Origin: Mesostigma viride
Lineage: Eukaryota > Streptophyta > Mesostigmatophyceae > Mesostigmatales > Mesostigmataceae
Reading direction: 5' to 3'
NCBI GenBank assembly: GCA_009746045.1
Contig: RPFO01001679.1
Location: forward strand, 1-40,440
DNA: 40,440 bases
In this document: one piece after another, positions 30,606 through 39,156 of the stretch
How positions within the stretch are numbered: the first letter of the stretch is position 1
Layout: each line of letters starts with the position of its first letter
The notes under the pieces: generated by a model
The model's input: the letters and a program-made list of their open reading frames with translations, nothing else
The model's database searches: none
Told to the model about the DNA's origin: nothing
Program-made: the position numbers and the translations under genes

Positions 30606-31428
30606 CGGGGGGCGGCGGAAAGAAATGTCGCCCGCACCTGCGCAACTAGGGCCAGGAAGGCCGGGGGCCTAGGGAGCGAGGGGAAGGCGGCCTGGAGCCC
30701 GACCGCGTCCAGCAACAAAGGGCAGTACGCCCAAGAAAAGGTGGCGCGGCCCACCACGCCGACAATGTGCGAGGGCGGCCACGAGGTGAACGCGTGGGCC
30801 CGGGGGCCGCCGTCCCACGCGGCAAGGACGGGGGTGGCGGCTGGGTGGCCAACCGCGGCCGGGGGAAGGGAGGCCAGAGCGTCGGGGAGCGAGGGGCCGG
30901 GGGCGGGCGCCGGGGTCGCCAGGCCCGCCGGGGGTCGGCCGGGCTCAGCCCAGGCGACAGCGCCGCGCCCCCGTCGGCGGGGCCAGGCGACGGGTGGGGC
31001 CCCGGGGCCGAGGGCGCCAGGGCCCGAGCAACGGCGGCCCCATCGGGCAGGCCACGGCCCGCCCCGAGGGCCTCGGCAGGGGGGCACACGGGGCAGGGGG
31101 CCGGAGCACCCAGCGGGGAGGGCAGCCCGGGGGCCCGCCGGGGGGGACAGCGCGGGCACGTCCAGGAGCCCGGCGGGACCCGGTAGAGCCGGGGAGTAAG
31201 ACACTGCAAGTGCCACCCGGAATTGCAAGCATCACAAACTAACATGTGGTGCCCGCGGTGCCCGCTCCGGCAGACCTCGCAGACCAAGGAGGGGGAGACC
31301 GGGGCGCCCGAGCCCCCCGCAGCCGGGTCGCCCACCTCCGCAAGAAGGGCCGCAAGCCGAGAGGACCGCCGAGGCGCCAACCGGGGAGCGGGGGAGCCGT
31401 TGGGCGAAGGGGGTCGTGGGTCGTCCAT
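30606..31428 (-). pseudogene. RLE retrotransposon: N-terminal PHD finger and Pro-rich region
   Basis: The first ATG is at 31428 (MDDPRPPSPNGSPAPRLAPR). A complete C4HC3 PHD finger follows: CEVCRSGHRGHHMLVCDACN, SGWHLQC, then GSWTCPRC (31150-31290). PHD fingers usually read histone H3 tails. The frame then shifts by one base within a Pro/Ala-rich linker. The likely continuation, ATPVLAAWDGGPRAHAFTSW then VGRATFSWAYCPLLLDAVGL, is in the neighbouring frame down to 30602. Confidence 0.75.
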
Positions 31429-31477
31429 GAACAATCAGGGCAGGCGTGGCAGCCACCGAGGGGGGGGGCCGGGGGGT

Positions 31478-31528
31478 GTGGGGGGCGGAGCCCCCCACGC
31501 GGGGGTTTGGGGGGCGGCAGCCCCCCAA
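31478..31528 (-). promoter_or_regulatory. Two GC-rich hairpins in the retrotransposon leader
   Basis: GTGGGGGGC/GCCCCCCAC with a 3-base loop at 31478-31498, and TTGGGGGGC/GCCCCCCAA with a 4-base loop at 31507-31528. Both have 9-bp perfect stems. They lie between the 170-bp array and the ATG at 31428, so they would sit in the 5' UTR of the transcript. Confidence 0.75.
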
Positions 31529-31542
31529 CGCGCTGCGGTCGC

Positions 31543-33423
31543 GGTACCGCCTGCCGTCCGGCACTTTGAAGCCCGCCGGTGCTATAATTCCTATCGTCCA
31601 CGCATGTTTTCCCCTGCCTCAAACCGCACGTTGCATTTAAATCTGGAGCCCAAAATTCACTGAAAACGTGTGCCAGCCGGTAGCAAACTGGGCCAAGCTG
31701 CCACGGAATGGTGGTACCGCCTGCCGTCCGGCACTTTGAAGCCCGCCGGTGCTATAATTCCTATCGTCCACGCATGTTTTCCCCTGCCTCAAACCGCACG
31801 TTGCATTTAAATCTGGAGCCCAAAATTCACTGAAAACGTGTGCCAGCCGGTAGCAAACTGGGCCAAGCTGCCACGGAATGGTGGTACCGCCTGCCGTCCG
31901 GCACTTTGAAGCCCGCCGGTGCTATAATTCCTATCGTCCACGCATGTTTTCCCCTGCCTCAAACCGCACGTTGCATTTAAATCTGGAGCCCAAAATTCAC
32001 TGAAAACGTGTGCCAGCCGGTAGCAAACTGGGCCAAGCTGCCACGGAATGGTGGTACCGCCTGCCGTCCGGCACTTTGAAGCCCGCCGGTGCTATAATTC
32101 CTATCGTCCACGCATGTTTTCCCCTGCCTCAAACCGCACGTTGCATTTAAATCTGGAGCCCAAAATTCACTGAAAACGTGTGCCAGCCGGTAGCAAACTG
32201 GGCCAAGCTGCCACGGAATGGTGGTACCGCCTGCCGTCCGGCACTTTGAAGCCCGCCGGTGCTATAATTCCTATCGTCCACGCATGTTTTCCCCTGCCTC
32301 AAACCGCACGTTGCATTTAAATCTGGAGCCCAAAATTCACTGAAAACGTGTGCCAGCCGGTAGCAAACTGGGCCAAGCTGCCACGGAATGGTGGTACCGC
32401 CTGCCGTCCGGCACTTTGAAGCCCGCCGGTGCTATAATTCCTATCGTCCACGCATGTTTTCCCCTGCCTCAAACCGCACGTTGCATTTAAATCTGGAGCC
32501 CAAAATTCACTGAAAACGTGTGCCAGCCGGTAGCAAACTGGGCCAAGCTGCCACGGAATGGTGGTACCGCCTGCCGTCCGGCACTTTGAAGCCCGCCGGT
32601 GCTATAATTCCTATCGTCCACGCATGTTTTCCCCTGCCTCAAACCGCACGTTGCATTTAAATCTGGAGCCCAAAATTCACTGAAAACGTGTGCCAGCCGG
32701 TAGCAAACTGGGCCAAGCTGCCACGGAATGGTGGTACCGCCTGCCGTCCGGCACTTTGAAGCCCGCCGGTGCTATAATTCCTATCGTCCACGCATGTTTT
32801 CCCCTGCCTCAAACCGCACGTTGCATTTAAATCTGGAGCCCAAAATTCACTGAAAACGTGTGCCAGCCGGTAGCAAACTGGGCCAAGCTGCCACGGAATG
32901 GTGGTACCGCCTGCCGTCCGGCACTTTGAAGCCCGCCGGTGCTATAATTCCTATCGTCCACGCATGTTTTCCCCTGCCTCAAACCGCACGTTGCATTTAA
33001 ATCTGGAGCCCAAAATTCACTGAAAACGTGTGCCAGCCGGTAGCAAACTGGGCCAAGCTGCCACGGAATGGTGGTACCGCCTGCCGTCCGGCACTTTGAA
33101 GCCCGCCGGTGCTATAATTCCTATCGTCCACGCATGTTTTCCCCTGCCTCAAACCGCACGTTGCATTTAAATCTGGAGCCCAAAATTCACTGAAAACGTG
33201 TGCCAGCCGGTAGCAAACTGGGCCAAGCTGCCACGGAATGGTGGTACCGCCTGCCGTCCGGCACTTTGAAGCCCGCCGGTGCTATAATTCCTATCGTCCA
33301 CGCATGTTTTCCCCTGCCTCAAACCGCACGTTGCATTTAAATCTGGAGCCCAAAATTCACTGAAAACGTGTGCCAGCCGGTAGCAAACTGGGCCAAGCTG
33401 CCACGGAATGGTGGTACCGCCTG
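31543..33423 (-). repeat. Eleven exact 170-bp tandem repeats at the retrotransposon 5' end
   Basis: The unit starts GGTACCGCCTGCCGTCCGGC on the plus strand. Units begin at 31543, 31713, 31883 and so on to 33243; 11 bases of a twelfth are at 33413-33423. The copies read as identical. Each holds GCTATAATTCC and CATTTAAATC, which could be core promoter pieces. The position directly upstream of the ORF resembles the promoter monomers found at the 5' end of some LINEs. Confidence 0.95.
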
Positions 33424-33433
33424 TTATATATAT

Positions 33434-35729
33434 GCGTTTGCCCCGAACGTCATGTTTAATGCAGGCTTTGTGGACTCTAAAGACGCCCACGATGTTGGGG
33501 CTTTTATCAGCCTTTGGACATGTAGAAACTGCGGTCAGCAGGTGAATGCCGGAACGAGTTCTGCGGCGGGGTGTGCGAAACAGACATCAAGCGCACGGCA
33601 GACATGGATACCTCCGAGCGGTATGTTCCCTTATTCAAATCTACGGGCCAATTCACTCCTTGTTGAATCCCTGACCTTGTCACGGATGAATATGTTACCA
33701 GTTCCCCATCTCCGGAGTTTCTCTTTTGGTCATCTTCTTATCTTACGGGAGGTGCGTCATGAATCGTATAGCGAGCTACGGTTTCATGGCGAGCCTTTTC
33801 TTCACATCAGCGACGTACAGGTTACCTTAGAGGCTAGGGATGTCAAGGAACTCTTCACACGGATATTAGGGAGGGTGCATGACGGATTGCGGGCAAGATA
33901 TTACGGGCTGGCTGGCAGCCTTGCAGCGCTATTGCCTCCGATCGATGGCAATGATTTGCAGGCAGGGCTATGGATCACAAAGCTGTTGCTTTGCTCTAGT
34001 TGTACATGCTGCAATTTATTGGCATTGTGCTCACGGCAAGTAATGTTGCATGACATGGTTGACCACGAAGATTGATGGAAAACCTTGAAGCAATTGGTGG
34101 CTTTCTTGGATGCTCGATGGCTTCACATGCTTGTGAGTCCATAAAACCCACTGTATACGTGCCCACCATCTCTAAGCTGAAAGCATCTGCCTTCAACAAG
34201 CATCTTAAGACATGCATGCACATGAGAACTGTCATGGTTTGTGGAGAGGGTGGCATATTGCGTGAGAGTGGAGAGAGGACAGTGGCCGGGCTAGGCCAGC
34301 TACCTGTGCTGCCACACGGCCGGGCGGCAAACACTGATGCACAAGCTGCCTTACACGCCAGCACCCAAGCTGCCTTCACACCCCTGAATGATGAGCAGAG
34401 GGCATCCTGGACGGCCGCATCCATGCAGTTCATGCAGTTCAGGCTGTGCGTGCTGGCCAAGGGCACGGGTAAATGAGCCAATGGCGGGCTATTATTACGC
34501 ACGTTGCAACCAGCGCCAATGAAGCAACCCAAGCCTGCCCTCCTGACAGGTATGTGTGTTTTGTTTTCTCATGTGGTGTGCACAACCAGCAATCCTTTAT
34601 TTCCCTATGATGCATGTTTGCGGAATTCTGGCAACCTGGCACATGGCCAAACTCCTCAATGTCAGGGGTGGGAGGGGTTGTTTGTCAAGTGGATAGACAC
34701 ACGCACATGCTCAACACCTCTTGCTCCAATGCCACTGCCACTCACCCAGAAACTCAGGCACAACCACGCACGATCGCTAAGCTGCTAGCCAGAATCGCAG
34801 TCCTCACCAAAGTGAGGGATGGGGCACCAGCTAGTTTGACAGTCTGGCTGAGGACGTGCAGGAGTTGAATGACATATCTGAAGCAAGTAGTCACGGATGG
34901 CTTGGAGAAACATGGTGAAGCATGCATGGGCATGCATCTCATGTTGACAAGGGCCAGAGCAAGAGCATGAGCACGATGCATGTGCCTATGTAGAGGCCAT
35001 TGGGCTTGCACTATCTGTTGAAGACAGCTGCGGTATTGTGGCCAAGCGGCTCACCGGGGATGTGCAGTGGCTTCTTCATGCTAGGTATGATGGCGGCCAA
35101 GTGCAGTCCTTTGGTGGCATATTTCAAGCCGGCAACCTCGAGGTAGCAACTGAGCAGTGTATGAGCTGTCTGGCTATGCACCACAGCGCTGGCTGAGGAG
35201 ATCTAGTCCAACTTGGAAGCTGCGTTGCCAGCAACGTGGGCCCCTATAACAGAGACAGGGACATGGGGGCATCCATGGTGATGCAGAGGACCATGTGTGG
35301 CAACCTTGGTCAGGCGGGCCGGTTGCCAAGGGATGTGCTGCTACCAAATCAAGGCGCACAAAACACATCGCAACCATGCCGACGGCCGAGATGCCTGGCA
35401 TGAGATTAGATTATTACATTGCCAAGCTGAGTTTGCGGCTACCGTGCGTGCTGTGGGTTTGAACTGATCATGCTAGCCAACGTGACAGTTGGCAGTTCTT
35501 ATGTCTAACAAGCCCCTACTTGAAAATTGCCTTAGCATGGCCGTATGCACATATATACAACCATGTCTAGCCACTGTTCATGTTCATATATCTTTGTCTG
35601 TGTGTCACAAAAGTTGTGTTATATTATCTGTGCAAGGTCTGAACAGTTAGCAACACAGTTGGTGGGAGTTGGCCATACCGTTACTAAAGAACTTTGCATC
35701 CAAGGTTGAGTGATTAGCTGGAAACTCGC
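33434..35729. other. Unassigned sequence with degraded ORFs
   Basis: Plus-strand ORFs at 33434-34075 (LWTCRNCGQQVNAG, FLHISDVQVTLEARDVKELF) and 34072-34476 (TISKLKASAFNKHLKTCMHM) are moderately protein-like but unrecognised and interrupted. The first runs out of the 170-bp array, so its annotated start is artificial. A cysteine pair in CRNCG hints at a small zinc site. This may be remnant transposon coding sequence. Nothing is recognisable from 34900 to 35729. Confidence 0.3.
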
Positions 35730-36270
35730 AGGTGTTGCATGGACCAGTGAACCCAATGACACTTGATGGACCTGAAGTTTTGTGCAATGTCTGCAATGAC
35801 ATGATGATTAACATGGGCGCTTGTTTTCAGCCTCACCTGAGCACATCTTGCATGGGAACTGCAAGAAATGTGGCGGAAATGCAAAAAACGCACATTTTTT
35901 CTCACATTTGCTAGCAAGCTGTCAATGAATGAAGTACAACAGACCTGGATTTTTGTGCAATGTCTACTATGATGATATTTAATATGCTTGCAAGTTTCCA
36001 GCCCCAACTGAGCACATCTTGTATGAAAACTGTCATGAAATGTGTGAAAAAAACGCGAAAAACGTGCATTTTTGCTAGCATTTGGTGGCATTTTGTTACC
36101 AAATACAGTACGATGGACCTGATTTTTTGTGCCATGTCTACATTTATGATGTGTAACGTGATTGCAAATTTCCAGCCTCGACTGAACACATCTTCCATGG
36201 AAACTGCTATGAGATGTGGTGAAACGGTGCGTTTTTGCTAGCATTTGGTGGCAGTTTGTCACCAAATGAG
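35730..36270 (+). repeat. Degenerate tandem repeat, about 172-bp period
   Basis: About three copies, marked by CAGCCTCACCTGAGCACATC at 35828, CAGCCCCAACTGAGC at 35999 and CAGCCTCGACTGAAC at 36173. Each includes GATGGACCTGA-like and TTTGTGCAATGTCT-like stretches. Adjacent copies look roughly 70-80% similar. Confidence 0.7.
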
Positions 36271-36568
36271 GTCAGATGACCATGGGACATGGTGTACAGA
36301 TGGTAGACATGAGCATAAGCCTACATGCAAACAGCCAGGTCAGGAGCTCTTTATTTGCATATCAAATGGTATTTGTTTGTATTAAAATCTGGAAAGTTGC
36401 TAAAAATAGACATGCCAAAAATAGACCAACCGATGTCGAAAAATTCTGGAAAGTCAAATTCCTTTTACTGGTGTCATGGACATGCTGCCTACCAATATCT
36501 AGCATGTTTGGACTCAATTTGCTCCTTGTAGGGCTTATAAGGGCATTTTTTGGCACTTTCATACCGTT

Positions 36569-37699
36569 GTGGGCTTGGGTAGCACTGCTGGACGGCGTGT
36601 TCGAGGATCCCGTTCAATATCTGCCAGGATTGGGGAGGCCAAAGCGCTTTGTGAGCTATGGATTCGGCGTTGGTTACGCCCAGCAGTTGAGAAAGATCCT
36701 CGAGATGGCCGCAGCATTCTTGAGCAACCCTGCAAGAAGACTTTGTACTCGGAGTATGTTAGGGAGAGACAAGATTACAATGCACCTGTGGTTAGTATTT
36801 CGCTTTTCAGGACAATCTTCAAAGCAGTGGCGACAATCATGGAAGTCCATGTTGAGCGTTTTCGCACAAAGGTTATGGGTGAATGTTCCCGCTGTCGAAA
36901 GCTGAAGGATGCCATTTTGTTTTACCGGACCACTGACCGGGCCAGGTGGGAGGCCAGTAAGGAGAAGTTAGCTGATCACACTGATTTCTTTAATGGGGAG
37001 CGGATGGCTTATCTGCAGCGAAGGTTCGAAGGCGCCAAGCATTTTTTTGTTTCCATAGTCATGGATGGTTTGGCAAAGATGAAGACAGCGGTTCCAACGA
37101 GGGGGAGCGCCTCGAAAGAGTGGCTTAGCAGCCGCCAGCTTCATATACCGTACCAGTTAGTCTGCTCTATTTTGCACGGGGTGAGGACGTATTTTTGGGT
37201 CATCATGCCATGGGTAGCTAATTCTGAGGTTTCTGGTAATTCAGGGCGCGTCACGGCAACAGTGCTCACGCATCAGTTGTTGGAAGTGGTTGTTGAGCGT
37301 CCATGGGAGAAGTCCACTGATCCTGAGATTCGTGAGTTTGGCCTTGCCCCTAACCTCGTCCTTCAAGTGGATGGGGGTGGGGACAACATGAACAACGAGT
37401 TGTTGGGGTTCCTAGCTGTTCTCATTGTCCGCCGCCTCTTTGCTCGCATCAGGGTGTGCCGGCTTCCACCGGGACACACACACAATGATGCTGACCAAAG
37501 GTTTGGTTGGTTCATCCGGTGGTACAACGGCATCAAGAACCGTCGTGTGTCAGATCTTCCACCGGTGCTGATGCTGACGTTTCAAGACGTGCTGCAGGGG
37601 CTGAAGCGTGCCTTTGCACAGCAGTGTGCAAGGGTGCATAACAATCAGTGCATGGCTGGTTATCGCGAGGTCATGTTTTGCCTGGCATGGTCCCTCTAA
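36569..37699 (+). CDS. DUF7869-type transposase-like protein (N-terminus incomplete)
   Basis: The open frame has no ATG at its start, so earlier exons or a frame break are likely upstream. Segments in order: ISLFRTIFKAVATIMEVHVE, a CxxC motif (GECSRCRKLKDAI), FFVSIVMDGLAKMKTAVP, NLVLQVDGGGDNMNNELLGF, and PPGHTHNDADQRFGWFIRWY. The last two match the pattern LQ-D....N-N....F and GHTHEDIDQ-F typical of DUF7869, a domain common in transposon-derived proteins. The spaced acidic residues (MDG, QVDGG, DADQ) could be an RNase H-like active site. The gene ends 330 bp before the right GGTGTCAC array. Confidence 0.7.
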   Translation: MGLGSTAGRRVRGSRSISARIGEAKALCELWIRRWLRPAVEKDPRDGRSILEQPCKKTLYSEYVRERQDYNAPVVSISLFRTIFKAVATIMEVHVERFRTKVMGECSRCRKLKDAILFYRTTDRARWEASKEKLADHTDFFNGERMAYLQRRFEGAKHFFVSIVMDGLAKMKTAVPTRGSASKEWLSSRQLHIPYQLVCSILHGVRTYFWVIMPWVANSEVSGNSGRVTATVLTHQLLEVVVERPWEKSTDPEIREFGLAPNLVLQVDGGGDNMNNELLGFLAVLIVRRLFARIRVCRLPPGHTHNDADQRFGWFIRWYNGIKNRRVSDLPPVLMLTFQDVLQGLKRAFAQQCARVHNNQCMAGYREVMFCLAWSL

Positions 37700-38024
37700 T
37701 GATGACTCTATGTCATAAATGTCCCTCACTATAACGACTCAATGAGAATGTGTTATAATTTTTCATTTTAAGTTAGACATGTATGATGTCAATGAGGCAC
37801 CCATGAATATACTTTAGTTGTCTCTTTTATACAGTCACATGATGTGTTCCCACGTACCATGCTGAAATAAATTATGTGCATGCTTAAATATTGTCAAGGC
37901 AAGCAGCAATTAATAAACGCTTAGCTGCAATTTGTGAATGCTTACATGTGTATAGTTAGACAACTACAATGTCAATACAATTCTGCAAAGATGTGTCTTT
38001 ACATGCAATATGAGGCGGGCCATG
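37700..38024. other. 3' flank of the DUF7869 gene
   Basis: AT-rich sequence without a recognised gene, leading into the right GGTGTCAC array. Confidence 0.5.
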
Positions 38025-38490
38025 GTGGTGTCACGGTGTCACGGTGTCACGGTGTCACGGTGTCACGGTGTCACGGTGTCACGTGCGGAGTCACGGTGTC
38101 CAGGTCATCTAGGGCAACCTTGTCATTATCAAATAGACATATAATCCCCATTACTTAATCACTAAATGTGCAAAGATGTGTGTTTACATGCAATATGAGG
38201 CGCCATGGTGGTGTCACGGTGTCACGGTGTCACGGTGTCACGGTGTCACGGTGTCACGTTGTCCAGGTCATCTAGGGCAACCTTGTCATCATCAAATAGA
38301 CATATAATCCCCATTACTTAATCACTAAATGTGCAAAGATGTGTGTTTACATGCAATATGAGGCGCCATGGTGGTGTCACGGTGTCACGGTGTCACGGTG
38401 TCACGGTGTCACGGAGTCACGGTGTCCAGGTCATCTAGGGCAACCTTGTCATTATCAAATAGACATATAATCCCCATTACTTAATCACTA
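37988..38490 (+). repeat. Right GGTGTCAC array (about 3 units of 163-185 bp)
   Basis: Units start at AAGATGTG near 37988, 38173 and 38336. Each has TTTACATGCAATATGAGGCG, a run of 5-7 GGTGTCAC octamers, and then CAGGTCATCTAGGGCAACCT and CATATAATCCCCATTACTTA. The octamer runs are inverted relative to those at 24.1-24.5 kb. Confidence 0.85.
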
Positions 38491-39150
38491 AATGTGCAGG
38501 GCGTCCCCAACATCTACTGCTCCAATTTTGGTACTTTTGAAATTCCATGCCTGGAGCGCAAAGTTTGCAATATATGTGCCGTTTGTAGCTCTAGCTCTAT
38601 AATAACCTGACCAACCCCGCATTCCTCAAAGTACTTAGCACTTGTTGCCTATTCTCATTATGCGAATCACATGATTAGGATGTGCTTCATGATTGCTATT
38701 GCTCGAGATTCAATTAAGAATGATTGACATCAATAAATGATGAACCAAATAAACCAAATTAGGCCACTTGACAAGTTCATGATCCATTTAAATTGTACAA
38801 TTAAGCGATTAATTAATTCATAAATCATACATTACATGGGATACCCCCGTCGACGAGCTAGTGGTACGTACAATGAAACATTTGAGTTTGTAACATGTCT
38901 CCATGGATATATACATGTATGCTGGACCTCGCGCATCTCAGCCCTCTAAGAAATGTTATTTGAACTCAGGTCTAGATCTAAATATATACATGATCTGGAT
39001 AATATTATACACTTCCTTAAAAGAGCATGAATCGAGCTTTACAATTCAGGACAAGGAACTCGTTTGCAAATCACGGCTGAAAGGCAAGTGCTCACAACGA
39101 AGCACGTGTGCTCTCAAGGCTGTCCACCTCGTCCAACCAAGCCCGGGCGA
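38491..39150. other. AT-rich sequence with no gene recognised
   Basis: No protein-like ORF, repeat or RNA gene is evident. Confidence 0.45.
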
Positions 39151-39156
39151 GCTGGC

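Larger units (their letters stand above)
26138..33424 (-). mobile_element. RLE-type non-LTR retrotransposon with PHD, RING and zinc fingers
   Basis: A 7.3-kb minus-strand element. From 5' to 3' it has: eleven 170-bp repeats (33412-31543), a leader with two GC hairpins, an ORF region with PHD finger (31.2 kb), RING-H2 finger (29.9 kb) and C2H2-like fingers (29.4 kb), reverse transcriptase (28.6-27.0 kb), and a CCHC plus restriction-like endonuclease (26.9-26.6 kb). A short AT-rich 3' end follows. TATATATAT at 26129-26137 and 33425-33433 is a possible target-site duplication, but it is low complexity. The coding frame is broken at several places. Confidence 0.8.

Noticed and set aside
31543-33423. 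170-bp array as centromeric satellite
   Set aside because: Only eleven units, directly abutting the 5' end of a retrotransposon; a promoter-monomer role is the simpler reading.
33368-34075. 235-codon ORF as a complete gene
   Set aside because: Its first residues are translated from the last 170-bp repeat, so the start is an accident of the retrotransposon insertion; only the part after 33434 could be coding.
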